From the NCBI RefSeq assembly GCF_019393635.1, contig NC_057862.1:414026669-414090668 (forward strand): DNA of 64,000 bases, read 5' to 3'. Position 1 is the first letter of the stretch; each line of letters opens with the position of its first letter. Positions 1 through 12,160 of the stretch are shown piece by piece. Below the pieces are notes generated by a model. The model was not told the origin of the DNA, made no database searches, and saw only the letters and a program-made list of their open reading frames with translations. Position numbers and translations under genes: made by a program. The stretch is from Dromiciops gliroides (Eukaryota; Chordata; Mammalia; Microbiotheria; Microbiotheriidae).

Positions 1-290
1 TGATGATACCTGAAAACAGATTGAAACATAATTTTTTGATAGTTATTTAACCTGAAGTTTTTTTTTTTTGTCTGTTTTCTTTCACAACCTGGCTAATGTG
101 GAGATGATTTGCATGACTACTCATGTATAACTTAAATTGAATTGCTTGAGTTCTTGGGGGGTGTGGGGAGGGAGGGAGGAAGAGAAATTGGAACACAAAG
201 TTTTAAAAAAATTGATGTCAAAATTTGGTTTTACATGTAATTAGGAAAAATAAAATTCTAAATAATAATAAGTAAAAATAAATGATGACT
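1..290 (+). mobile_element. L1 3' UTR tail (marsupial LINE-1)
   Basis: The sequence runs through 'ggctaatgtggagatgatttg', a G-rich run near 155-180 and 'gaaattggaacacaaag', then an A-rich tail near 240-285. The same order appears at the end of the large L1 at 40,320-40,480, so this is the 3' end of another L1 on the plus strand. The element continues off the left edge of the window. Confidence 0.7.
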
Positions 291-329
291 GACCAACCCT
301 CATAAGTAGTCATTAATGAATATATTTCA

Positions 330-425
330 ATTTGGAAGGTAATCTTTGGCAATGTCCCAAGGATCTATCTATGGTCCTGTGTTTTTCCAAAATGTTTTTC
401 AATGGTTCTGATGAAATTGTCTGTT
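330..425 (+). mobile_element. CR1/L3-type LINE scrap (RT motif region)
   Basis: A short decayed piece whose plus-strand reading around 358-410 resembles the G-S-x-x-GPVLF reverse transcriptase signature of CR1/L3 LINEs (seen here as GSIYGPVFF). It is too short and too damaged for a firm subfamily call. Confidence 0.4.
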
Positions 426-1019
426 CATATCCTTTGATCAATGATATGTTAGAAAATGCCTCTTATTTTACATGTTTGTATCAATTCCCTATGTATTTTG
501 ATTCTTAGACCCTTTTCAGAGTTATTTGCAAATATTTTTCATCATCTTCTAATTTTAGATGCATTGATATTTTGGTGCAAAAGGTTTTAAATTTAAACAA
601 TCAAATTATTAAACTTCTCTGATCACTTCTATCTCTTATTAAATAAGAATTATACCATATCCATAGTTGTTTAAGGTAACTCTTTATATTCTCTATTTTT
701 AAACTGATGTGGCTATTTATGGATCCATTTGGTCATGTATCAATTTAGAGTTTATTGCGGTATATGGCGTAAGATGTTCTAAATCTGATTTCTGTCTGAC
801 TGAGTTCTAGTTCTCCCAGCAGTTTTTGTCAAATACAAAGTCTTTGTCCCAGTGGTGGGTGTTCTTGAGTTTATCAAACACTAAATTACTTTGTTCAACA
901 GTTTCTGGGTTGAGCTTGCCTATGTAGTCTATTCTATTGTTTAACTTCTCTGTTTTTAACTAATACCAAATAGTTTTGATAATCAATGCTACATAGTTTA
1001 CCTTTAAAACATAATTCTA

Positions 1020-1182
1020 GGGGGCAGCTAGGTGGAGCAGTGGATAAAGCACTGACCCTGGATTCAGGAGGACCTGAGTTCAAATCCAGCCTCAGACACT
1101 TGACACTTACTAGCTGTGTGATCCTGGGCAAGTCACTTGACCCTCATTCCCTCACCAAAAAACAAAACAATCCCCCCCCCCC
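1020..1182 (+). mobile_element. Marsupial CORE-SINE, short poly(A) type
   Basis: Complete short-type SINE: GGGGCAGCTAGGTGG head with tRNA-like A box, GAGTTCAAATCC B box, CORE motif TAGCTGTGTGATCCTGGGC, and an A/C-rich tail. The flanks 'ataattctag' (left) and 'ataatctag' (right) form a probable target-site duplication. It is inserted in the antisense L1. Confidence 0.9.
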
Positions 1183-1589
1183 ATAATCTAGGCCTTTTTT
1201 CATTTCCCTGGAAGTTCTTAACCTTTTATTCCTCCATGTAAATTTTATTATCATTTTGTCTTATTCTATATGCTTGACAAAATCAGCCACTATCTACTTT
1301 GTAGTATGATTAACCTGGGTTTTCTTTGCAAAGATACTGGAGTGATTTGCCATTTCCTTCTCCAGTTATGAGTTTTGTTAGTAACAAATAAATAGGGTGA
1401 TGATTGCTGTGAATTTATTTTATATCCTGATATTTACTAAGTTACTAATTAGTTTCAATTAATATTTTTGTTGAATACTTAGGATTAAATCATCATGTAA
1501 GCAAATAAAGATCATGTCTCTACCAACTTTTATTTACTCAATTTCTTTTTCTTTAATAATTATTACATCTAACATTTCAAAAACTATAT

Positions 1590-1845
1590 GTGGCAGCTAG
1601 TGACTCAGTGGACTGAACCCTTGTTCTGGAATCAGGAAGATAGTTTAAATCTACCCTTAAATGTTTTTTTAGCTGTGTGACCCTGGGCAAGTCCTTGAAT
1701 TATATTCACCTCAGTTTTCTCAACTGTAAAATGAGGATATTGATAGCACCTACCTCCCAGGGTTGTGAGAACCAAATGAGATATTTGTAAAAAGAGCTTA
1801 CTATAGTGCCTGATACTCAATAGGTACTATATCAATGCTTACCCC
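1590..1845 (+). mobile_element. MIR-type CORE-SINE
   Basis: Shows the CORE motif (AGCTGTGTGACCCTGGGCAAG), the 'cctcagtttt..taaaatgagg' block and the L2-like 3' half ending near 'cctgatactcaataggtac'. The 5' half is more diverged than in the young SINEs of this window. Confidence 0.75.
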
Positions 1846-2197
1846 TTGCCTTGAAAGTAATGAGAGTCACAATGAACATGCTTGTCTTACTCCTGATCTT
1901 ATTGGAAAAGCTTCTAGTGTTTTTCTTTTAAAAATTGCAGCCTTTTGATACTGTTTATTATATTGAGAAGGTTCATTTATTCATATTTGTAGGGTTTTTA
2001 TATGAATGAATAAAGGAATGCTACATTTTGTCAAAGATTTTCTTTTCTTCTGAATCTATTGATATAATCATGGGATTTTCTACTCTGTCATTTTCATATT
2101 ATGTTGTAGTAATTGGATATTAACAACCCACATCAACTTAATTAAGTGACTCTAAGATGACCATGTTAAAGTATATTTTTATTATAATTTATTTTAT

Positions 2198-2682
<485 letters not shown>

Positions 2683-2789
2683 TTATATTTTGTTTCCACA
2701 GGAATTTTAACAAAACACCTTCTTGTCAATTCTGCAGGACAGGGTAAAATCAATATCCATCCAATGACAACTTAGAAGATTGGAAGAAA

Positions 2790-3775
2790 AGGTCTGTTAT
2801 ACCTGGGTGAGAGTGGAGTGCAGCCCAGGGCAGGCCATGGCAGCCCAGATCCAACCCCAGCATATACCCAGCTAAAGGCCCAGCAAACCAGGACCAGGCC
2901 TTGGGAGCCTCTGAATCAGCACAGAACTAAGCCAACAGATGGTAAAGGGGATGAACAACTCCAGAAGGATATTACAGGAGTCTCTTTGCTAGCACTGAGG
3001 AAGGACTCTATTGTTTTGCCCATACTTGGATCTAGGTCACAATCTTGGGTGGTGGTCCCAGGCAAGGGAGGAGCACAAGCACACTAGAGCTTACAGCCAC
3101 AGTGGAAAGGGTCTCTGTTCATAGTTCCAAGGCAGAAAAGCAGGCCTGTTGTTTCTTGAAGACCAGAGAACAGGCCAGGAGAGTAGTAAACATATCTTTC
3201 CTTAAATCATACCACCTTGTAAGAACTAAGGACTTACAAGTTCCTAGAAGTATCTTGGACAACAGCTGCTCAAACCCCCTGAAGCTTGGGACAGTGTGCC
3301 CTCCCTTCTGGAAGCAGTACCCCACTTTAACAAATAGTTAAAAGTCAAGAAATAGGCTGGGAAAATGAGCAAACAGAAAAAAAAATGCTAATCATAAAAA
3401 GTTTCTATGGTGACGAGGAAGATCAAAATATACCCTCAGAAGAAGATAACAAAGTCAAAGCTCCTACATCCAAAGCTTCCAAGAAAAATATGAATTGGTC
3501 TCAGACCATAGAAGCATTCAAAGAGGACCTTGAAAACAAAGTAAGAGAGGTAGAAGAAAAATAGAAAGAGAAATGAGAGTGATGCAAGAAAATCATGAAA
3601 AAAGTCAACAGCTTGGTAAAGGAGACACAACAAAATATTGAAGAAAATAACACTTTAAAAAATAGACTGGGCCAAATGGTAAAAGAGGTTCAAAAAGCCA
3701 ATGAGGAAAAGAATGCCTTGAAAAGTCAAATTGGCCAAATGGAAAAGGAGGTACAAAAGCTTTCTAGATATACAT
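2790..3775 (+). mobile_element. L1 5' UTR and ORF1 N-terminal half (truncated)
   Basis: The 5' UTR (about 2790-3360) matches that of the L1 at 35-37 kb, for example 'cctgaagcttgggacagtg' at both. ORF1 begins MSKQKKK at ATG 3365 and stays open about 65 codons to a TAG at 3560-3562, with a charged, Lys/Glu-rich stretch. After two stops the frame continues from 3595 as a heptad coiled coil (KEVQKANEEKNALKSQIGQM). The RNA-binding C-terminal domain is missing: L1 similarity ends near 3775 inside the coiled coil. Confidence 0.8.
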
Positions 3776-3779
3776 AACT

Positions 3780-4140
3780 TCTTAGCTCCATCATTTGGTG
3801 AGGTGGTTGGTTTGAGGAGAAGGCCAGACAATTTAAGTTGCTAAACTTTCTCTTACTTTCAATCAGAATTGTTCTCTTCCAGGATGTAAAATGAGTTATA
3901 ACCCAGTGAGGATTCCTCATTATGATAAGGATTTCTTTTGTGTAAGGATTGGCCTAATTAGCTGCTGAGATAACTTTGACCTCTCAGATTCTGTGATCCT
4001 ACTGACTATGATGTTAATCTTCAACCTCACATTTGGTTACATAATAAGATTTAATTTCTTAAGGGAAGGGACTGAATTTTCTTTTCTGTGATACTCCTTA
4101 ATACCTTGTCTGGAACACACTTCAGTCTGTGTTCAATCAA
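3780..4140. other. Unassigned intergenic DNA
   Basis: No reading frame or repeat I can identify with confidence. The right end (about 4060-4130, 'gggaagggactgaattttc' onwards) looks like a weak L2 3' end. Confidence 0.4.
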
Positions 4141-4745
4141 TATCAGTTCTTTCTTTGAAGGTGGATAGTATTCATCAATATTTGTCCTTTGGGATTGTCT
4201 TGGATAGTTGTGTTGCTGAGTATATTAAAGTATTCACATTCTTCATCAAACAGTATAGCTGTCTCTGTGTACAACATTCTCCTGATTCTGCTCAGTTCAC
4301 TATACATCAATTCATATAAGTCTTTCTAGGCCTTTCTGAACTCATCCTGCTTGTCATTTCTTTTATCACAATAATATTCCATCACCACAACTTGTTTAGC
4401 TCTTCCCCAGTTGATGGGCATTCCTTTGATTTCCAATTATTAGCCACCACAAAAAAAAAAAAACAGATATAAATATTTTTGTAGATTCTCTTTTTTGGGA
4501 TGTCTGTGGAATATGAACCTAGTAGTGGTATTACTAGATCACAGGGTATGTACAGTTTTATAGCCCTTTGGGCTATAGTTCCAAATTGCTCTCCAGAATG
4601 GCTGGATCCATTCACAACTCCATTAACAGTGGGTTAGTATCCCAGTTTTCCCACTTCCCCTCCAACATTCAATATTTTCCTTTTTTTTGTTATATTTGCC
4701 ACTCTGATGTGGCAAGTATACTTTGCAAATCTTGAAATGTTATAT
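4141..4745 (-). mobile_element. L1 3' region, antisense
   Basis: Contains the antisense landmarks of the marsupial L1 3' region: 'cacaacttgtttagctcttc', 'gttgatgggcattcctttga', 'tctccagaatggctggatcc' and 'gccactctgatgtggc'. The same landmarks occur in the antisense L1 at 45,383-46,050. Confidence 0.7.
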
Positions 4746-5205
4746 AATGTAAGTTATTATAATTATCTGCTTTGACTGGGTTCTAGAGAAGAAAAATCCT
4801 TCCTATTCTCTTTGTCTCTCTCTAGCCATGTCTCTCTATCTCTTTCTTTCTCTCTGTCTGGCTCTTCCCTCTCTCTCCTCTCTTTCCCATTAACATTAAC
4901 CCTCATATCTGTAGAAATCCTACTCCATGCAAATGTTTGAGCAGTGGACAATTTGATTAATCTGGAATGTCTGAACTGAGGAGTGGAGTCAAGCACTTCT
5001 CGCTGTGAAGAGTTTTCAGCTCATTTCACAGATAAAATCAATCAGATATGGACTAAACTCACTACTTCCACAGGAGTCCAGTCAGGAAGAATTGAAGCTA
5101 AGAGTTCTATCCAGTTTGGTCCAGCCCGAGTTTGACTTTGTGGCTTAGGAAATAAGGGGCCTTCAGTTTATAGATAGCACCAGCAACTCCATTTAATTAA
5201 ATTAA
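4746..5205. other. Unassigned DNA with a CT-rich tract
   Basis: Positions 4790-4890 are a degenerate pyrimidine tract (TCTCTC-rich). The remainder is unique-looking sequence with no reading frame or RNA motif that I recognise. Confidence 0.4.
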
Positions 5206-6165
5206 TTTCAATTCTATTCAACTCAATTCAATAAGCAATTATTATGTTACAGGCATTATGTTGGGTAATAAAGATAAAAACACAAAAACAAAACAGTCCC
5301 TACCCTCAAGAAGCTTACATTCTAATGTGAATATAAACTGTATTTTATACAAATATAATATTATATATGCATATATAATACAAACACACACACACATACA
5401 TATATAATATATGTCTATACACATATACAAACATGGAGAGGCAAAAAAAATACAAAGTAATTTTGAGTGAAACCACAATTAACTGGGAGAATCAGAATAG
5501 GACTCAATTAGAAAATAGTTATTGAGCCTTAAAGGATACTAGGACTCCATGAGGGATGTCAGCATTCTAGGCATGAAGGACAGCCTAGGCAAAGAATTGA
5601 AAAGAGGAGATGGAATGTTGCATGTGGAAAACATCAGGGAAGTCAGTTTTCTGACACAAAGAAGTATGTGAGGTGAGGAATGTGTGATCAACCTTGTTGG
5701 AGCCAGATTGTGAAGGGTTTTAAATTGCAAACCAAGGAGTTTTTATTTTATCCTAAGGGCAATGGAGATCGAGTGAAGCTTCAAGAAATGGATGGTGAAA
5801 TGCCTCTCATAGTCCCAACTCTTTCTTTAGGAATATCAATTTGGCAGCTGACTAGAGGCAGGATTAGAAAGAGGAGAAGCTGGATGCAGGGAGGCCATGT
5901 GGAAATAGTCTAAGCAAGTAATGATGAGGGCTTGAGTAGGGTGTTGACCATGTGATTGACAAGAATAGCATAGATTTTTAAGGTATATAGTTACTAGACT
6001 TAACAGACTTGGCAACTAATTAGACAGGGGAAGGGGATAAGTGTTGTTGAAGAGCCAAAGGTGACTTTTAGGTTGTATATGGATTAGATGTAATGAAATC
6101 TTCCCAATGGAGATGTTAAGAGTATTGTCTTCACAGTAATTGATACATGCCTAAAGTAGGGAAAC
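5206..6165 (-). mobile_element. L2 LINE, antisense
   Basis: Includes 'ccctcaagaagcttacattc', 'gatggaatgttgcatgtgg', 'attgtgaagggttttaaat' and 'atgatgagggcttgagta', the order expected for an old L2 LINE read on the opposite strand. The same order recurs at 54,160-54,690. A CA/TA microsatellite lies inside it at about 5340-5430. Confidence 0.55.
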
Positions 6166-6470
6166 AAACAAACAAACAAAAAGATGATGAAGACACTGCC
6201 TACAGTATTCAAATACAGTAACTAGCTATAAGTTCATCAGTGAAGGGAATGCCCATTGTTGGAAATTCCTCCACTGAGCAGATCACAAATTAACTTTGAC
6301 TTAGTAGAAAAATCCTAGAGTCTGACATGCACAGAGAAGAGCTCTGTCCAGGATCACAAAGCATGTAAATGACAGAGGAAGGATTTTAATTCAAGTCTTC
6401 CTGATTGAAAGTTTAGCACTTTATCTATTACACCTAACTGCTCAAATAAAGACAGAAAAAGTTGGATATC
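6166..6470 (-). mobile_element. Degenerate MIR fragment
   Basis: Positions about 6330-6445 carry an eroded antisense CORE-SINE pattern (ggatcacaaagcatgtaaa, then tttagcactttatctatta). The left part is unassigned. Confidence 0.4.
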
Positions 6471-6800
6471 GGCAACTTTGGCATTAATCACTTTGAACTA
6501 AGTTTTCCTTTCTTTGGGGGGAAATTATGAAGAATGTGGCAATGGAATGATTGTACTAGTACTAAAGTTTCTCAAGTTTTCTTGATATTTGGTCTTCTTT
6601 GAAGTGAATTACAAAGTCTGGAAACTCTGAAGGTGAGTGGTCTAGTGGAGAAAGCTGATTTCATTTTCTTTTCTAACTTGTTTGGGCCACCCAATAACAC
6701 TGGTTTAACTATGCACTAAAATACCCGCAGCTTCTTCATTGAGGTATCTCAGAGTGAAAAAGAGAAATTCTTTGATCAATATAGATAAGGAATTCTTAGT
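6471..6800. other. Unassigned intergenic DNA
   Basis: Unique-looking AT-rich sequence. I see no coding potential, no repeat landmark and no RNA motif. Confidence 0.4.
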
Positions 6801-6922
6801 CATTATATATGTTACAGACTTCTTTGGTGGTCCCATGAAAGCCTATGGACATCTCAGAATAGCATTTTAAAATGCATAAAATAAAACACATTACATTACA
6901 AAAATTAATTATATTTAAATAC
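6801..6922 (+). repeat. Ancient dispersed repeat 'A', first half
   Basis: Reads through 'gcctatggacatctcagaa' and 'aaaatgcataaaataaaac' to 'tttaaatacagtcatcaag'. The second half lies at 8096-8140 across a nested L1, and an inverted second copy lies at 10,505-10,670. I recognise it as a family seen across therian mammals but cannot name it securely. Confidence 0.55.
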
Positions 6923-7129
6923 AGTCATCAAGACATATGAGTAGATCATTGGTGGAGCTGTGAGTCAGTATAACCATTTTGGAAAGTAATTTTGGAATTA
7001 TGTAAAGAAAGTGACTAAAATATTTATGTCCTTTGACCCAGAGATTTCATTACTAAACTTCTATCCTAAGGAAACCATTGATAAGGAGAAAGTTCCCAAT
7101 ATACATCAATATATTTTTATCAGTACTAG

Positions 7130-7345
7130 CTAGATGGCATAGTAGATAGAGTTCAAATCCAGCCTCAGACATTTACTAGCTGCATGACTTTGGACAAGTC
7201 TCTAAAGCTCTGTTTGCCACAGTTTCCTCGTATGTAAAATGAACTGGAGAAGGAAATGGTAAATTACTCCAGTATCTTTGCCAAGAAAACTCCAGATAAG
7301 ATCACCTAGAATTCAACATGAATAAAACAATTCAACAACAACAAA
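7130..7345 (+). mobile_element. MAR1-type SINE
   Basis: Internally deleted head (agctagatggcatagtagat joined directly to gttcaaatccagcctcag), CORE region, then 'ctggagaaggaaatggtaaa', 'tttgccaagaaaactccag' and a CAACAACAACAAAC tail. Inserted within L1. Confidence 0.85.
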
Positions 7346-7528
7346 CACAATATATAGCAGAACTTTTTGTGATAGAAAAGAATTAGAAACAAAGTGGTTA
7401 CCCATTGATTGGGGAATGACTAAACGATTGTAATGGGTTACTATTGTGCTATGACTGACCAGTGAGATAAATTCAGAGAAGTATGGAAAGATCTACATAA
7501 ATTGATGCAGAGTAAAATAAGTAGAGAA

Positions 7529-7678
7529 GGGGCAGCTAGGTGGTGCAGTGGATAAAACACTGGCCTTGGATTCAGGAGGACCTGAGTTCAAATCTGACCT
7601 CAGATACTTGACACTTGCTAACTGTGTGACCCTGGGCAAGTCACTTAACCCCCATTGCCCTGCTACCCCCCAAAAAAT
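7529..7678 (+). mobile_element. Marsupial CORE-SINE, short type
   Basis: Head GGGGCAGCTAGGTGGTGCAG, B box GAGTTCAAATC, CORE TGTGTGACCCTGGGCAAGTC and a short A-rich tail. Probable target-site duplication 'aataagtagagaa' on the left and 'aataactagagaa' on the right. Confidence 0.9.
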
Positions 7679-7743
7679 CAATAACTAGAGAAAAAAAACC
7701 TATAACATACATACAATGACTACAGCAAAGTTAATAAGAACAA

Positions 7744-7779
<36 letters not shown>
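7744..7779. repeat. (CA)n microsatellite
   Basis: An uninterrupted run of about 17 CA units. Confidence 0.95.
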
Positions 7780-7780
<1 letters not shown>

Positions 7781-8095
7781 TCAAAACTGAATGTTGCAAA
7801 ATTATAAATGATAAGCAGGACTCAAAAGAAGAGATAAAAGAACACACTCATGCCCTATGCCTTTATAGAGGTGGGAAGACAGCAAGTATTGTCCATTATT
7901 CAGTCTTTTTTGGATATGTTTATCATCTATGTTGATTTTTTTTTTCATTTTCTTTTCTGCCTAAAAATACTATTTGTTATATGGTATGGCTTTCTAGGAG
8001 GAGGAGAGGGAGGAATACTCAGAGAAATTCTGGTGATATGAAAAGATATCAATAAAAAACTTATTTAGAAAGGAAAAAAGTTATCAACATATTAA

Positions 8096-8140
8096 AAAAA
8101 TCAGAGACCCTATGTTAAGAACCCTTGTTGTAAAGACAGA
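8096..8140 (+). repeat. Ancient dispersed repeat 'A', second half
   Basis: Continues repeat A after the L1 insertion: 'cagagaccctatgttaagaa' then 'cccttg'. The same motif inverted (gattcttaactta) begins the copy at 10,505. Confidence 0.55.
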
Positions 8141-8929
8141 TTAGATGAATCATTATGATTAATATTTTTCTGAGTTGGTTTGGTGCTCTTGCTTCCCTCA
8201 AATAAAATAAGCTAAATAATCTCTCAAATTCTCTTTTAGCTCAGGGATGGTACTATAAGACCTGAGAGTTATATGCACAATCAGGCTCTAAGAGCTCAAT
8301 TTGTGGTTCTAAAGTCACACTACGCGGTCCCCTGCTTTGCACTCATAGCCCAGGACATCTGGGCATGGAAAACCAGTCCTACCTTCAGTTATAGCAGTTC
8401 AGGAACTCTGCTCATAGAACCCAGGAAGTTGAAAAGGAGGAAACCACTTCTACATTATTGCCACTGATATTTTGTCTCTGAATTAGCAACATTTACCTTG
8501 GCCTTAGGTCTTTGTGTAAAAAGTATTATTTTTTTCACTATTTTTGTTACCTTCTAAATTGGCATCATTTGCTACTACATGTTCTGAATCAGACAATGAG
8601 CAAGACCATCTTAAAAGATCCAACTCTCCCAGGACTGTCTTTCACTTCCATCTGAGGACAGTACTATGTCTACCCTCAAATCAATAAACTGTTTATAGAG
8701 TCTGGAACAGGGTAATATCTCCCATGGATACTTGGTAAAGGTTTGGTTGGGAAGGAGTAGACAAGTCTCAGTACTTAATGGCATGTAGGGAATCATAACC
8801 CCAGTTTCTCCAACACACTCCCATTCACTCTCATCAAAATACATGATTCTATAGGCTGAGTTCTGCATTTGGGGTGGAATGTGCCCAGTTTCCTCTTTCC
8901 AAGTATAAGGTTGCTACAGCTTCTGCCTT
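8141..8929. other. Unassigned intergenic DNA
   Basis: Mostly unique. Positions 8200-8265 resemble the end of a MIR/L3-type repeat. An 85-codon minus-strand frame (8611-8868) has no recognisable domain and looks like chance. Confidence 0.4.
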
Positions 8930-9540
8930 TTGCCCGCGGGCACTGAATTTTACTCCAAAAATATTAGGAAGAGAAATGGTACACACTTGTCAATTTGCTT
9001 CAATATTTTATAATGCTGCCAGGATGTTATGTATTTAATTAACAAAATGCATGGGGAAAAAATCAAATTAGTGGGCCACCCTTTCCTCCCAAATGGAAAC
9101 CAGGCTCACTGGAGAAATGGTGCAATTTGGAAAAAAATAAAATAAAAGCCCCAGAGGAAATGTTTACCCAACCCGATTTTAGGGCTAAAATCCTTAAAAC
9201 ACATCAGCTAGAATTACACCTTCTCTGTGAAATAACAGCAATTAGGACAGACGCCCTCCTCCAACACTGAACCCAGCAGCCTGGGTGACAAATATGTCAA
9301 ATTAATACATCACCAGGTATGAAAGCGCAGTTAGAATTTGACTGAGGTACTTCCAGCCCGAGAAAAGGAACGATTTATCAATGCAAACTTAATAACATCT
9401 ATTTGAATCTAACTAAAAATCAATATTTCATTACCAAATTGTTAGTGAGAATGAAGAAAAATTGCGGAAGTCGGGCAGTTTGGTGCAAGAGAAGCATCAG
9501 GAGTTCAATGTGCAGACGGAATGATTCATGAGGCCGTGGC
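8930..9540. promoter_or_regulatory. Candidate conserved non-coding element
   Basis: About 600 bases with no repeat landmarks, several CpGs that survive in an AT-rich neighbourhood, and A/T-rich homeodomain-like cores (ATTAAT, TTAATAACAT, AATCAATATTTC). Such composition is typical of deeply conserved enhancers. Conservation itself cannot be shown from one sequence. Confidence 0.4.
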
Positions 9541-10504
9541 AGAGCGAGGGTGAAGGAGGACGAGTGGAGAGAACTTGGAGGGGCCTTCTCACTTGTGACC
9601 TTGGCAGTGAGAGGGGAAAAAATACAAGAAAATGAGAGTGACTGTCAACTCCCTACAGGAATGGATCACACAATTAATCACCCCAAGCCCATGGAGAAGA
9701 GAGGAGAGGAGAAGAAGGGGCTCAGGGGTGAGCATCAAGAAGGGACAGTGTTGGTTCATTTAACTCTTTGAACCTTGGATGCCTGTGATTGGATGCTCTC
9801 TGGGGCCAGAGTGAATGAAGTCCAGACAGCACAAGGGAACCTCCTGCCTTTACTCTTGTTTGCATGAAATAGTATCAGGGCTAGAGGAATGGCAAAACAT
9901 GTTTATCCACTGGCTATGATGTAAATTCCAGTCCCAAGAAACATTACCTTCCTTCCCAAAAAGGGGGGGGAAAGGCAAAATGTTTCTGACATGATTGCAA
10001 GACATAAACCAGGACAAGTATAAAGGTGGAGGGTGATCATTTGCAGGGAGAATAATATTACTGAGGTACATTTGTTTTTTATTATTGGAAGAATTGATCT
10101 GAATTTAAAACTGGTTATATTTTGATGTAGGCTCTTAGGGAATCCCGAGGCTTGGCTTGGTTACCCCACCCCACTTCAGATTTCTGTTTCATCTTCCAAA
10201 CTGGAATTCTGACTACATTTTGCTGACTAAGGAAGTTAAAGTAAATGGATTTGTCCTTTAGAAGGGAATAAAGGAGAATCACATTAAGATATGTTTGTGG
10301 AACCTGCCTCCCCCCACCCCTTCAAAATTAAAATTAGGCTTCTGATCACTTTATTCACTTGTATGGCTATACACAGCAACTGAGTCTTGCCTCTCTCTCA
10401 AATCTTACAATGTTATCCAGTTTTAATAGCTAAAAAAACACACTGACTTCCTTCTTCCCTCCCTTTTTCTAACACTATTGAAACAAAGCATGTTCATCTT
10501 GTCA
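9541..10504. other. Unassigned intergenic DNA
   Basis: Purine-rich start (9545-9730), then mixed unique sequence. Open frames of about 73 codons on both strands show no domain, signal peptide or biased composition and are probably random. Confidence 0.4.
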
Positions 10505-10670
10505 TATAGGGATTCTTAACTTAGTTTCTACTGACCTTTTAAAGGCCCACCAATCATAGGGGTCTGTAAATTTGGAATTTAAAGTATTTTAATAACTATT
10601 TTGATATAATTGATTTCCTTTATTTTTGATGCATTTAAAAACATTCTGAGAAGGAATTCATAGACTCCGT
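10505..10670 (-). repeat. Ancient dispersed repeat 'A', inverted copy
   Basis: Antisense to 6801-6922 plus 8096-8140: 'gattcttaacttagtttcta', 'ttgatataattgatttcct', 'gatgcatttaaaaacattct' and 'gagaaggaattcatagact'. Uninterrupted here, so it shows how the two halves of the first copy join. Confidence 0.55.
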
Positions 10671-12160
10671 AGCACAAAAACAAGAGGTTAGATCTTCTGA
10701 TCCTTTGCCTATGTTGCAAGTCCCCCAAATTACTAAAAATCCCTTAAAAATCAGGGCCTGACTCTTGTCTGAAAAGAACTGCCCATACATCTTGAAAGAT
10801 ATTAAAAATGTCCCTTTCATATCTATATGAGGAAGGGAAGTTGCCGCAAAGGCACACTTTGGTCTCTTGAGAGAGGATCTAGGTTTATAAGACTGAGGGT
10901 GGTTGGGGAAGCATGATGGGATTCTGATACTGGCAATATTCTTAGAATGGGTAGGCCTACCATTTCCTGTACCCTGACCTGTTCATGGAGGGACATCTGC
11001 CACCCATAGTACAGAGTTTAATTCATACTTTCAGAAAATTATCAAGACAAAACCCCAACACAGTGAGAAAGACACTATGCAGGGAAAAAGAAAGGTGAGA
11101 AGTTGATCACAGGTCTGGGGCATCTAAAAATGGCTACATGACCCTTTCAAGGAACATAGTTTTTGTGAGTAATGACAATTTATTGGGTTCAACTGCATGA
11201 AGAATTCTGTATGGTCCCAGTCCGCTGACTTTTCTAGGGATATCATTTTATGAGATGAGAGCCATGATACTCCCTTTCCCTTTTTCTTCTTGATACATGC
11301 GTTGGCTAACTTCATCAATAATCATCAAATCTTTGAGCTCTGCAGTAGCTTCTGCTGCCAGCAATGGTTGAGATGAGTAGAAGAAAATAGTGTTTGCTAA
11401 ACATAGGGAAATGACCAATTGTGCTTGATTTTATTCCTTGGTCCTCAAGGCTAACATTTTGCTTTTCTAAAAAATAAAAACAGAAAAGCATGCATACGAT
11501 GAACAGTGAACTGAGAAACAGTGAAATAAAAAGCCATCAGATTGAGAATTGAAGTGCCAACAGAAGCGTAATCTACTAATCTGATGATTCCCCACATACT
11601 TTTTTTTACACATGACATATATACAGAGTTTTGGACATAATGATGATACATAGTCACATGCACATACACAAACACACACACACAGAGTTTTTTGGAACCT
11701 GATTTTAGGCTACATCTTAGTAACTAAAAAGCTACTTATGTATGGCTCCTAGGTCTTTCATGTTTAACCAACCTCAACCCATGATGGCTAGGTATTCAGT
11801 GTTGAAATGTAGAGGAAGAGTGTTGAAACTGCGAGAGGAGTGTGACTTTGATATACCATAGTGTTGCCTCCAAGAGAAGGGACAGACCTTGCCTGGATGC
11901 CATGGTATCATCAGCCAATCCGCCACTCTGATAACACAGTATTAGTTCTGCTGAGAAGTGAGGGCAGTGGATTGAGATCACTCATTTCTAGGAGCTATGC
12001 CAAAAAAGCATGCAATCTGTTATTGGTCAAGGGAAGTTATGTTAGTTAAATGTGTGTATGGATCACTAGACACTTCGAAGAAGAGTGTACTTGTCCCTAA
12101 ATATATTTGTCTGTTTTTATCCACCCTCTGTCTTTAAACATAAGAGACATGTGAATATAA
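10671..12160. other. Unassigned intergenic DNA
   Basis: About 1.5 kb with no reading frame, RNA gene or repeat I can support, apart from a short CA-rich tract near 11,655-11,685. Open frames of 60-76 codons are scattered on both strands without recognisable domains. Confidence 0.4.

Larger units (their letters stand above)
426..2150 (-). mobile_element. L1 ORF2 reverse transcriptase and 3' region, interrupted by SINEs
   Basis: Read on the minus strand, 2040-2100 gives PMIISIDSEE followed by FDKM, matching the IISIDAEKAFDK block of L1 ORF2. Positions 1880-1950 give KTLEAFPIRSGVRQA, matching the LEAFPLKTGTRQG block. Around 1400-1480 the reading resembles the later KLISNFSKVSGYKIN block. Positions 430-1000 match the post-RT part of marsupial L1. 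Stops and frameshifts are frequent, so it is dead. Younger SINEs sit at 1020-1182 and 1590-1845. Confidence 0.75.
6923..8095 (+). mobile_element. L1 3' UTR fragment with nested SINEs
   Basis: Carries L1 3'-region landmarks: 'tttgacccagagatttcatt', 'cccattgattggggaatga' and 'gatgcagagtaaaataag'. It interrupts repeat A, and the flanks 'gtcatcaagacatat' and 'gttatcaacatatt' look like a slightly eroded target-site duplication. Two SINEs and a CA repeat sit inside it. Confidence 0.75.

Noticed and set aside
1020-1182. tRNA gene suggested by A-box and B-box motifs in the SINE heads
   Set aside because: The motifs belong to tRNA-derived SINEs; no cloverleaf with acceptor pairing and no anticodon arm can be drawn.
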